This document shows, in pieces, positions 1 to 10,540 of a DNA stretch of 64,000 bases. Position numbers and translations under genes: made by a program. The notes beneath the pieces are model-generated. The model saw nothing but the letters and a program-made list of their open reading frames with translations. It was not told the DNA's origin and made no database searches. This stretch comes from Trichosphaerium sp. ATCC 40318 (Eukaryota; Discosea; Flabellinia; Trichosidae). Every line of letters starts with the position of its first letter. Positions within the stretch are counted from its first letter, which is position 1. Location of the stretch: assembly GCA_038496445.1 (NCBI GenBank), contig JALMLS010000142.1, positions 1-64,000 of the forward strand, written 5' to 3'.

Positions 1-587
1 AAGTTGCAAAGATTAGCAAACTTGAATGATACGGACAATATGTTCACTTAGACTGATTCTTACTATTGATTGTAACATGAGGTCATAAACCTTGTCATCT
101 TTTAGCCTCGACTTTATCGCTACAACTTTTTTCTCCTGAAGGCAACCAATCAACTAGTACAGCCAAATTACGATATCCTTGTTGTTTCTATTTATAGTGA
201 ATTCAACTGAAATTTCCCAAGCAGTAGATATGAAGGATTTTACGCAACAGAATATGAATCTGTGCGTGGTTTGACACTGAGACAATAATGTGGTACCTCA
301 TGATACTTTCCATAAGGCAACTTCTCTGTTTTAAGATACAAAGGGTACTTAAAGAATGTTAAAATGGCCAACACTTTGACGGCAACAACTCCACTTGGTA
401 GCACTGCCAATAATTAAGCTCACTGATCCAACATATGGTACAATACCGCCTAGTGAAAGCCACTCAGCGTCAAAAAAGTCAAAATTAAACCTGTTGTGCG
501 GTGGTCACGTGCGTATTTGGTCATTAAGCGTACGACACTGTTTTACATCTCACAGGTAAGAGAAACGCTGTTAATAATTATTTTCGC
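1..587. other. no recognised gene
   Basis: I see no frame with sustained coding character or a recognisable motif. The stretch lies upstream of the fluoride channel gene and may hold its promoter and first exon. A CACGTG palindrome lies at about 506-511. Confidence 0.4.
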
Positions 588-733
588 TATGATTGGTGTT
601 ACTATGCGGTTTTGGCTTATTGACTTTCATATTGGTAAGGTTTTTAAAAATAGTTTCGTGTAAGAGCGCCAATAACTTTTGACGAAAAACTTCAAAAACA
701 AAGTCAAAAAGCACCGTTTTCTCTGTTTTTCTC

Positions 734-2136
734 GTGTTTTCGGTAGAATATATTTGGGATACAGGATTGTGGCTTCGAAACTCGACAACACCTTCAAGCT
801 CTACAGTAAGTGAACATTGCAATTATTCGCATAAGTTGCTGATTCCTTGCAATAGAGAATTTATTGCAAACGGCCTGGGATCGTTTCTAATGGGTGCAAT
901 GTTGTCTTTAAAACAACACCGCTATTTGTGCGTTACCCTGAGTACTACGTAGGGTTTGGTACGGGATGTCTAGGGTACTATTCGTTCTAAAAAGGAATAA
1001 GAAAAAGTTGTTTTCTTTTCTTCAAAACAATTTTGATCACATGGTATTCACGTGATCTTTAACTGTACCTCTTTGATAACTTGCTAATAATTTAAAAGGA
1101 GCTTGACATCTTTCTCTTCATGGATGAGTGATGTCGCAAAAGACTTTTATGACTTTGAATCTGTAAGTGTAACAATTATTCTAATTTCTTACAATCGAAT
1201 AGGCTTCAAACGGTATTTTGACAGTTTTTATCGGACTTGCTTGGTTCTATGCAGCTCTTGCTTTTGGAAATCACGTATCGTTGGGATCACAAGCGTTACT
1301 ACGGTGTTGTTTCGGAAAACGTAGTTCACCCAGCACGTGACAAGGATGGAAGTTTCAAGGCTAATTAAAAATCAGAATATAGCAGATTGTTTGACGATGT
1401 TGAAGACTTGAAAGACGAGGACTATACAAATATGGGCGAAAATGAGTTGAATTACCTTGCTTCTAAAAATGCAGTACCTGATGCACTGCACACTATTACA
1501 GTTCTTATTATTTTGTGTGCTTGTTATTTCGTGAGCATTGTACGATGATCGTTTTCTATCTTATGCTTAACTAATTTCTTTAATTTAGTATGGCCTGTTT
1601 CTCTCTCCCGCGGCCATGTATCAAGTGCTTCTTTATTCAATTATATTTGGTCCCATTGGTAAAACAATCTATTAATTCGAGTACTTGCTTTTTAACTACT
1701 AAACCAGGTGCTCTTGTTCGTTACTTTTCAGGAAAATTCAATAAGAAGATTCCGAATGTATCCACTAAATTTCGTATTCCAACTTTCTAAAAAATGTTGT
1801 AGTTTCCAGTATTCACACTTTTGGCGAACCTGGGAGGGACTGCACTTGTTGGAATCAACTTGTTTATACTTAATCGTATCAAACTAACCAATGAACAACA
1901 CAATGCGATTGCAGGGGCTATCACTAGTACGTACCCAATTTGAACAAAAAAAAGTCAGATACTCATTTTCGTTCTTACTAGTTGGTATCGCTGGTTGCAT
2001 GTCTACAGTGTCAACGTTTATTAAAGAAGTTGGATCTCTTAAAACAATGTTCGCATATATTTATGCGTGCTCTTCAATATTTCTAGCTCAGGTTATACTA
2101 CTTGCTACATACGGAACTTACTACTGGATGTACTAA
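734..2136 (+). CDS. FEX: two-domain fluoride export channel (FEX / CrcB-Fluc type)
   Basis: Membrane channel that exports fluoride. The spliced frame carries two copies of the CrcB/Fluc fold, as in eukaryotic FEX. First copy: NGLGSFLMG (about 873-899), GFGTG (about 953) and LTSFSSWM (about 1104-1127), the conserved TTFSSF-like track. Second copy: GALVRYF (joined across the intron ending near 1707), LLANLGGTALVG (about 1822-1857) and GCMSTVSTF (about 1995-2021). Introns lie near 807-857, 990-1100, 1162-1230, 1534-1589, 1662-1707, 1757-1800 and 1926-1980. The last exon ends YYWMY-stop at 2136. The first exon and ATG are not resolved: a short exon starting at 588 is possible. Near 905-950 the frame of NGLGSFLMG does not run smoothly into GFGTG, so an unseen intron or a sequence error lies there. 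The family call is firm; the exact protein is not. Confidence 0.82.
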
Positions 2137-2242
2137 AGGTGGGTCAAAAAAAATTAAAAAGAATTAAACCACGTGACAGAAATTCAATAAATACATCCAT
2201 AACTGCGCCTTCAATTTAACAAAAACAAAATAACATTTCATT

Positions 2243-2417
2243 ATGGATCTAGTGTTGTTATTAGAGGTATTAGACAATAGTGCAACACGTCAAGTATATA
2301 GAAGTAGCGAAAGGAGTACTTAAAATTTTCACCTTTCTACAACATTTTGAAGCGTCTCAACAGAAAAAATCAAGCGAATACGACATGGTATTAGAAGAGC
2401 AAGCGCAATATAAATAA
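2243..2417 (+). CDS. possible 48-residue micro-gene
   Basis: ATG at 2243 opens eight codons (MDLVLLLE), then a 28-base GT-AG intron ending before TATATAG. The following exon reads in frame to TAA at 2415-2417. The product would be about 48 residues, with a hydrophobic first half and a polar tail ending EEQAQYK. It sits between FEX and the pterin synthase on the same strand. I recognise no family. Support is only the clean splice and open frame. An overlapping hydrophobic frame on the other strand (2391-2582) is a competing reading. Confidence 0.3.
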
Positions 2418-2595
2418 GAGAAACAAAAAAATAAACCAGTCAAACAATTTCGAGTGTTGAAGAACAAAAAGAAATAAAGCTAGTACAGGTAACATAACAC
2501 TAATGCAAGCGTACAGTAACCCTACAGTGTATTTATCAAGAAGAGAGACTTTTAGCTCCTGGTAATACTTTAAAACGTTCAAATACGCATAAAAT

Positions 2596-3421
2596 ATGTT
2601 CTACACGCGTTTTGTAGATAATCACCTAACTATCGTAACGTCCCAAACTCAAATCTCTATAGCCACCGCCTACACAACCCAGCGCTCACTATAGAGGAAA
2701 ACAAGGAGATATACGGTAAATGTAATAACCCAAACGGACATGGTCACAATTACGTCGTTTACGTGACCCTACGCGGTAAAGTACGCTTTACTGGTGTTTA
2801 TAAACTGATAAAATCGCAGGTTGACAAACGTACAGGGATGCTAATGAACTTGACAGACCTAAAAGCATGTCTAATGAAAGTAATCGATAAACTAGATCAC
2901 AAGGTATGCTCTCCCTGCATTTTTATCGTTTGTAATTGCAAAACGCTCTGGGTGTTTTTTTGGTAATGACGTCAGCCAAGAAGATCCTTTTCTAGCTTCT
3001 TACGATTCTCAACTATACGATAGAACCTTGATAAAGACGTACCAGAACTTTCCGGTGTTATAACGTCAACTGAAAATGTTTGCGTGTACTTTTGGCATCA
3101 ACTCATTCAAGTTTTACCGAACCCTTCAATACTTTACGAGGTACCTTTGAATTTAATATTACAAACCAGTACAACTTCGTACTACATAATTCCTTTTCGG
3201 CAAACACGTCGGTTTTTTTTTTTGCAAGCTGACTTCAGAATTCCACTTGTCATTATGAACTTATTTATAACTGTAGCCATTCGCCTTATTAAAATAAACT
3301 TGATAGTTTTTTCTTTCTTTCTTTTTAATGTAAACCTGTTTTGTTACTGACAACGTCACCATTGTAGGTTCGTATTGGAGAGACAGAGAAGAATAGTGCT
3401 TTCTATAGAGGAGAAAGTTGA
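2596..3421 (+). CDS. PTS: 6-pyruvoyl-tetrahydropterin synthase
   Basis: Converts 7,8-dihydroneopterin triphosphate to 6-pyruvoyl-tetrahydropterin in tetrahydrobiopterin synthesis (cytosolic, Zn-dependent). The exon from about 2663 reads SHRLHNPALTIEENKEIYGK followed by CNNPNGHGHNY, the family hallmark: Zn-binding His residues and the catalytic Cys of YGKC. It continues through RTGMLMNLTDLK and ends at LDHK (about 2901). The next exon (about 3029-3150) reads NLDKDVPELSGVITSTENV and then YFWHQLIQVLP, matching the DHKNLD and STENV blocks. After a 217-base intron the last exon (3368-3421) reads EVRIGETEKNSAFYRGES-stop, the usual C-terminus. The domain is full length. Only the few N-terminal residues before SHRLH are unresolved: the ATG at 2596 needs a splice I could not define. 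Confidence 0.9.
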
Positions 3422-3622
3422 TTACTGTTTTGATTTTTTATAACAAAAAATAAATTTCCTAAGTAACGGATTAATACTAAAACAACTTTGTATATACTAA
3501 TACAAATGTATTTTTTGCAACTACGAACGTGACACCTAAAATACGATTCAACGAAACCAAGAAACAGTCGCTTAACTTTTTTCACACAAATCCAAACTTA
3601 CTGCAGTTAAAAAAGCTACGCT

Positions 3623-5096
3623 ATGAGCACTCACTGTTACAAACTCGTTCTCGTCGGTCTTGGTGGTGTAGGTATGTTATTGGACTCAACTACACTTTGT
3701 AGTTTTATCACGCTATGCGTTTCTCTCCTAAATTAAATATACAGGTAAATCATGCCTTACAATACAGTTCATTTCAAACAAGTAAGTGGTTCGTTTTGTA
3801 GATCTGCAAATTAACCCCTTTCAAGGTTTATTGATGACTACGACCCAACATTGGAGGATTCGTACAGGTAAATTCTTTTATTTTGATACTGGTGGATTCT
3901 AGATCCTCAAACCTCCACAAAAATACGTCGGTCTGCTACAAAATACAGACGTTCGCATTTCACGGTGATATTGGCCTTTAAAACCTACTTCGCTGATATC
4001 ACCCACAAAACATAACTTTTATCTTATCTCGAGCTCACGAGCGCAAAATCGCTTTACCACACCAAGGACGGTTTTTCAAGGTACTAAATTAGTATGTAGG
4101 AAACAAGTAACCATCGACGCGGAGGAATGCATCCTTGGTACGTGACAACTTCATTGGCTTGTTTATCTCCTTTTGTTTTACCAAACACAATTTTTTCGTA
4201 CATTGCGTCATACCAGAACTCATAGCTCTCAAACGCTCACAACTGACTAGATATCTTTGATACCGCCGGACAAGAAGATTTCGTAGCCATCCGTGATCAG
4301 TACATGAAAATTGGACATGGTTTCCTCTGTGTCTACTCTATTACTATGCGTTCTTCATTTGAAGAGGTAGTAAACCTTCACGGTACGTATAAACGCTCAT
4401 ACCTTTTGTTTTTGTTTCGTTGTCGAGAAACAAATCCTTCAAACCGTTTAAAGTCGTATTCGCTTTACCATTACAATGGGTTTACGACAGTACAGAGCGT
4501 AATATTTTTTATGCGCTCAATTCGCCAAAATAGTGTTTTCGGTTTTTCTTTTTCGTTTTTTTGCTTATTTGGCGTTCTTTTAGACCATATGTTACGTGTT
4601 AAGGATGCTGATAAAGTACCATTTGTTCTTGTTGGTAATAAATGCGATTTGGAAGGAGAACGTGAAGTAACGACAAAGGAAGGTCAAGAACTCGCTGATA
4701 AGCTCAGTGTAAAATTCATTGAGACTTCTGCTAAGACTAGACATAATGTAAAAGAGGTACGTGTTGTAACTGGCTTCTCTTCTTTTTTTGGAGACTTTGA
4801 CGACCAAATCCTTGTTATTTTCTGTATTTGCAATTCTTTTGGTTCAAAAAGTGCAATCTTTGACTCTTTTTTAGGCTTTCTTCATGTTAGTACGTGAGAT
4901 TGGTATTAAGGTTGAACCTGCAAGCAATGACGATAAAGCTGACCCTAAATTACACAAGAAAAAGAGGTATGAATCTTGTATCTTAAAATCCCGACAACTC
5001 CGAGCATCGGACTTTTATTATTACATTATCCTTGTTTTAACGTTTATGAGCTAATTGTTTTTTTTCTTCTTTAGACGTGCTTGCAATCTCTTGTAA
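3623..5096 (+). CDS. Ras-family small GTPase with CAAX tail
   Basis: Membrane-anchored signalling GTPase. Eight exons (3623-3671, 3745-3781, 3826-3867, 4100-4137, 4251-4382, 4584-4756, 4875-4966, 5075-5096) splice to 194 codons. Motifs in order: P-loop GLGGVGKS, switch I YDPTLEDSY, switch II DTAGQED with the catalytic Gln kept, GNKCDL, ETSAK, then a Lys-rich stretch (LHKKKRR) and CNLL at the C-terminus. CNLL is a CAAX box ending in Leu, which favours geranylgeranylation, and the basic stretch helps membrane binding. YDPTLEDSY and RDQYM place it in Ras rather than Rab or Rho; Ras versus Rap is not decided here. The first Gly of the usual GGGGVGKS is Leu at its second position (GLGG). Length is typical. 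Introns mostly use GTACGT or GTATG donors. Confidence 0.93.
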
Positions 5097-5369
5097 AGTG
5101 GTGTTTTATAATTTGTTGTACGGCGACTTGAACCTGTAAGATAGAAAACGATTATAGCCTTATAAAATCTTGTTCTGAAAAAAAAAAAACCTCATCTTGT
5201 CTTCCTCGTACACTGTTAAAAAACCCCAAGTACCATGTGTCCGTAGTTTAATAAAATTTGTGACTTATTTATTTCAAAAAAAAAAATCAAGTAAAAAATG
5301 AGATGGTAGAATCCTGGAGCTTGTTGTCATAGCTTACTAAGAATAAGTATTTTTATTGGTGTTCTTCTC

Positions 5370-7235
5370 TTATAATTTGGCCATTCTCATTGCGAGGTCG
5401 ATCATGACTTCTTCAGAGCCTCCGCCAATAGCAGATACACGCAATTCGCGCCATATACGCTCAATCTTGGCACCAACACCAGTGCGTAAATAAGATGCAC
5501 CGCCGAATATCTGGCACGCTTCTCGTGCGCAATATTCAAGGGTACGCGATGTTTGAACCTTGCAAAGTGCGATTTGACCTCCGAGATGTAATGGTGAAAG
5601 ACCTTGTTGCATTTGGTACGCAAGGCTCTCAATCCATGCCCAAGTTGCTTCAGTGTGTCTTGCCATTTCAGCAATCTTATGTCTGATAACTTGATTATCA
5701 ATGAGTCTCTTTCCTGAACATTTTGATTAGTGACATTTCAACAGGTTGTGACTTAAACTTTCTCGTGTTTTCTTGTTTTTTTGGTGAAGCAAGAGAAGCG
5801 AACATGATAATGATAAACGCACCGAATGTCTTGCGGTTACGAGCAAATTTGATAGATTCCTCAATACAGATACGGCACGAACGATGAGCCATAATTAAAC
5901 CAACCATGCGCTCATGATTAAAGTTAAGCATAATAGGAAGGAATCCTTGGTTTTCTTGGCCGATTATGTTCTTTACAGGCACTTTAACATTCTCAAGTTG
6001 AACAAATGTTGTTGTAGATGTCCACCAGCCTTGTGTCTTTTGTCTGCGTAAGTTAATACCTGGCATACCTACAAAAATGTTAAATTCATCTACGAGTACA
6101 CAAAACAAAAACTCGTGCCTTTCTCGAGCAATAGCAACGAAATACCACCCATGCCCTTTCCACCAGTACGTACAGCAACAGTAAAGTAATCAGCACGCAT
6201 ACCACCAGTGATGAACTTTTTCTCGCCGTTAACGATGTAGAAGTCACCTTGTCTCTCAGCAGTTGTTCTGATAGCAGCGACATCACTTCCACCGTATGGC
6301 TCAGTAATTGCCAAAGCAATTAGTTTTTTACCAGTAATAATGTCCTTAGCGCATTTGTTTTTGATGTAATCAGACCCTACAGATAGTAGTGGTGGGAATC
6401 CGATATGCAACGTCAAAAAACAAGCGGCGAGTAGACCACCACATGCACAACGGGCTATTTCGTCCCAGTAAATAACATCATGAAAGACATCAAAGCCTAA
6501 AACGAAGTCATACTTAAGTTATCATCTTTTTTTTTGTTTTAAGTCAAAACATCTTTCTGGTCCTTTTTGTATCATACCTCCTTCTGGTGGTGTACCACCG
6601 TATTCTACAGGGAAAGGTGCACCATAAAGACCTGCTTCATAAGCTTTTACGTGAAGCTCACGAGGGTAAGATTTAGCGTCCTTAAAAGCATTAGTACTTT
6701 TGGCTTTCAAGGTGTTAAACGTACCTCCCATTCACTTGTGTACGGCATAATTTCCTTTTCAACAAAAGCGCGTACTCTAGCACGCCATTTCTTGTGTGCT
6801 TCAGTGTAGTAAGGGCTCTTGAATGTGGTGTACCAGGATGGATCACCAAATGGGATTCCATCACCAAACGGACCAGAGGTTGACAATTGGTTGTTTGGTT
6901 GCGCCTAACGAGGAATGAGATTCACAACAACCATTGAATACACGGCCAAACTTGCTCTGTTGAAAATTTTTTGGACGTACTCTGGTGTGCTTGGAGCCAG
7001 CAATAACACCTACTCTTAGCTGTTTGCCGTATTTTGCAATGATTGCTCTAGCGTCATGCAAAGCATTAAACGCTTTTGTAGCATCTGTACCAGCGACTTT
7101 TACAACGACGCCCTTGCCACCAGGGTGAGCCTCGAGAAAGTCGGTCATGTTGTAAACTACATCATCGATTATGACCCAGCAATCATTCTCAGTGTTATGT
7201 TGTGCCACTTGGGCGTGCGTGTACGTCTTTGACAT
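5370..7235 (-). CDS. cytochrome b5 / acyl-CoA dehydrogenase fusion
   Basis: Flavoprotein that oxidises acyl-CoA (alpha,beta-dehydrogenation) with an N-terminal heme domain that may take the electrons. The first exon (7235 leftward) encodes MSKTYTHAQVAQHN then CWVIIDDVVYNMTDFLEAHPGG, the cytochrome b5 fold with the heme ligand in HPGG. A linker leads to GDGIPFGDPSWY (about 6850) and the dehydrogenase: AGLYGAPFPVEYGG, ALAITEPYGGSDVAAIRTTA, YIVNGEKKFITGG, FNHERMVGLIMAHRSCR, CQIFGGASYLR and IWRELRVSAIGGGSEEVM. At the site where short- and medium-chain enzymes have the catalytic Glu (YEGT) this protein has GGGS, so the base must lie elsewhere, as in long-chain and isovaleryl enzymes. The linker near 6900-6990 contains one or two very short introns that I could not phase. 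Stop at 5370-5372. It is divergent from the TOM1-like gene, with a 203-base shared promoter region. Confidence 0.88.
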
Positions 7236-7438
7236 AATTGTTGCTACAAATTAAGCTTAGTCGTACTACAATAGAGCGACATGGGTGCATGACAGCGTTT
7301 TGAGTGTATTTCTCAACGAGGGAAATTAAAACATCCCTCGCTTCTGTTAAAAAACACCAAAACACTATTATGGTGTAAACTACGTACATTTGGTGTTGAT
7401 GAATCAAATACGGACACAAAAAACAAACAGTTGGAAAA

Positions 7439-9229
7439 ATGCCTGCCTTAATTGCCAATAACAACTCGAACATTCTGGGCTTGTAGAGGAAAAGTCTCTC
7501 GTATAAATTCCCTACCTATGGTTATTAAATGTAAGGGGTTACATTGTAGTGGTTACAGATGGATTGCTTTTGTTGGTTTCACCCTTTATGGCTTGCTTGT
7601 TATTATGACATTTGTGTCACTCGCTTGGGAACTACTAGTAAATACAAGAAAGCGTAAAGGAAAACAAAATGTTGGAACAAGAGGTTTGAGACATTACGAC
7701 GTTACATCATCAATAACCCATAGAATAGGTCAAGTCATAGCGCGGCATGTATTTAGAGGCGTTTTGGGCGTTTTTGCGTGCTGTACGTAAATTGAATTTA
7801 ACTTGACAATCAAAACAACGTTGACGCTTGCTATGAAGTCAACGCTACCGTTTCCCAACTTTGACACCTTCATTCCCAAAAACAAAACGTCAAAACGTCT
7901 AAATGACACGCAATGTTGTTAACTCAACTTGCTTGTGTATTTGATAATAGTTTAACACATTTTTTAGTTAGACTTGGATGGCTAAGCCTCGTTTACTCTG
8001 GACAACGTTCATCGGTCGAGTTCACGCTTAATCGCTTGGCATTCGTGACGTACTTTACAGCTTTCGCCTTAATACTATTCATATGGTACGTTACAGTAAT
8101 GACGCGAAGCGTAAACTCGCAGCAACTGTGTATTGGTTTTTTTAAATATACCATGTGATTTTTTTCTTTTTTTTTTAATGTTGGTTTTCCTCTTTTTAGG
8201 ATTGAAGCGTTCTACCAGAATTATTATGATAGTAATAAGTTTCTACCGAGAGTAGGATGGTTATTTATTGTAGTAACACTAATTGTTTGGGTGCGCGTGT
8301 AGAGACATTGAAGCGACAAGAAAAACTTTTTTCGGAAAAAAAACGTTATTTCGGTTTTTTTTTTTGTTTGTGGTCTTTGGTTGACTCCTTGAATACTAGG
8401 CTTATCAAATAATACTAATAATTATTTTTCTTGAGAATGATGGAAAGCGAGAAGGCAATCCGTTTTATGATATTAATATAGTATCTGGTACTATTCCTTC
8501 CTTGCACACACGTGTTTCTTTTACTTTCTTTCGAGAAATCACTCATGTTTTTACTTAGATGTTGTTATATCTGCTCTTGTAGCTATGGCGTTCTTAATGT
8601 ACGTGTTGCAAAAATAGAACTTGATGAAGAAAATGAAACTCTTAGAGTCTAAGTTTGTTTTAATGTCGTTTTTTGAGTAAAAGTGCTCACTTCGTTCAGG
8701 TATGGGTTCCGTATGCTATTCAAACGTTCTTTGAATGAACTTGATGTAGCCAAAGTGCAAGAAGCCCTACAAGTAAGCCTCACTTAGCGACTCAAAGTTT
8801 CTGGTTTTTTTTTATAAATCACGTGATACTTACTTCTTCGATAGATCACTGGAATGACACTTGTATTTGTTGTATGCTTTCTTCTGCGAGTACTTTTATT
8901 TTCGTTCAGACCAATAACTGGATTTTATATGGACAGTGGGCTGTTCTATTCATTGGCGTACTTTACATCAGAAGGTATGTATAATCATGCGATACCAAAT
9001 ACATTGTCACTTACCTCTTTTAAAAATGATTGCAAGACACTATTTTGTTAAAAAGTTAATTGTTTTGTTACTAGGTATGCCGTCTCTTATTCAACTGTAT
9101 GTTGCTTCAAAGAGCACTGTAAGGGAGGAAAAATCAAGTCAGTGGATAGATGATTTATATGAAGATAAGGATGAGACAACAGCTTCTGATAGAGCAAAGT
9201 TTTTAAGTGTTGCACCTACTACAATGTAA
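7439..9229 (+). CDS. THH1/TOM1/TOM3-like seven-helix membrane protein
   Basis: Multi-pass membrane protein. Exons encode successive hydrophobic segments: IAFVGFTLYGLLVIMTF (about 7563-7613), LAFVTYFTAFALILFIW joined to IEAFYQNYYDSN (about 8035-8240), VGWLFIVVTLIVWV, DVVISALVAMAFLMYVL (about 8560-8610), ITGMTLVFVVCFLLRVLLF (about 8845-8905), LFYSLAYFTSE and then MPSLIQLYVASKS. The spacing of helices, the W-x-E after helix 3 and the closing YF-x-x-E-x-x-PS motif match the THH1/TOM1/TOM3 family, known in plants as tobamovirus-replication host factors. The cytosolic tail is acidic (WIDDLYEDKDE). ATG at 7439 gives MPALIANNNSN; the first splice is uncertain. The cellular role in protists is unknown. 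A generic orphan seven-helix receptor is the alternative. Confidence 0.65.
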
Positions 9230-9654
9230 AAGATTTGGCTATTCTTTAACAAATCGCCCCCAATTTGGTAGGACTTACTGCTACGACTATTGCACATGTG
9301 GTGATATCGTATAGTAATACCATACAACTTATTACTAAGATAGAAAGTGCTGACACAAAAGGCTATTGTTGTGTAAATAAAACTGTAATTTTAGTGTCCA
9401 AAAAAATAAACAAATCACAAATTATTATTTACATAATTGTCTATTCTCATCCCATTCCTTACGTTTATCACACACTTCACCATTGACAAATATACATTCA
9501 GAACACAATTGTCCATTCATATACCATCTCTTACTTTCACCATGTTTTTTACCCTCAACCCACGTGTTATCAGTGGTAAATTTAAATCGGGGTTTTTAAG
9601 GGATTCCGCCTTAAAATCCTAAGGATTTATAAGCGGAAAATCTCTTCCTTTATT

Positions 9655-9780
9655 CCTATGGAATCCGGACGGAATTCCCTATGGAATCCGAATGGAATTC
9701 CCTATGGAATCCGGATGGAATTCCTTAAAGAATCCGGACGGAATTCCTTAAGGATTAACAACGGAATTCCCAATGGATTT
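9655..9780. repeat. left 23-bp array of the element
   Basis: Five to six units start with GGAATTCC at 23-bp spacing, each followed by a diverged GGAATCC half. GGAATTCC is itself palindromic. Confidence 0.85.
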
Positions 9781-10359
9781 TTTATGAAATTCCAAACAAA
9801 TTACCTTGAAATACTTTACAATATTTACATCAAGTCTTGTAGCACAAAATTTGTTTTATTTACCAATGATAATTTAGTTACAAAATGCAAATGTTCCACA
9901 CGCTATTGTGTACAGGTCAAACTCATCAAATCTTTTCAATCTTTGGCCAAGAATTTTATTGCACCTGGTATCGCAATCATAAATTGCTAATAACGCATTC
10001 GTAGAAGCTAAAATAAGAAAAAAGTAGTTTTTTGATAAATTAAATGGAAATAACCTTCAAAAACAATGTACTTGAGATTAATGCCCTAAATGCGTGTCCT
10101 AGTGGTGTGTAAAGGCCTTTGAAATGCTTTACAAGCCTCAAAACGGATTAGTAAGCGATATAGAAATATCACTGCTAACGAAAATCACCAAAATACTTAT
10201 CTTGCTTACTTTTTGATTAAACGTCTTTTCGTTGTATCCATTGGTTTTCTACACCAATAAAAGGGTGACGATGTGGTTTACTAAAAAAAAACTTAGTTAG
10301 GTAAGGCTTTGATAGTTGTTGAAATAATGAATAATTTTGAATTTTCACCAAAAATATTT

Positions 10360-10540
10360 TTCAAAGGAATTCTCACAAAATCCATATGGAATTTTGTTAA
10401 AAATCCCAAGGGAATTTTCTACAAAATCCATACGGAATTCCATTAAAAATCCCAAGGGAATTTTCTACAAAATCCCAAGGGAATTTTCTACAAAATCCAT
10501 ATGGAATTCTGTTAAAAATCCCTTCAATTATTCCTGTTGA
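10360..10540. repeat. right 23-bp array of the element
   Basis: Seven or so units of about 23 bp alternate between GGGAATTTTCTACAAAATCC and GGAATTCTGTTAAAAATCC forms. The period matches the left array but the sequence is diverged. Confidence 0.85.

Noticed and set aside
2391-2582. 63-codon minus-strand hydrophobic protein
   Set aside because: Overlaps the micro-gene on the plus strand, has no family signature, and hydrophobic frames arise easily in A/T-rich DNA.
4304-4897. 197-codon plus frame covering part of the Ras gene
   Set aside because: It reads through introns 5 and 6; the spliced Ras model restores all GTPase motifs.
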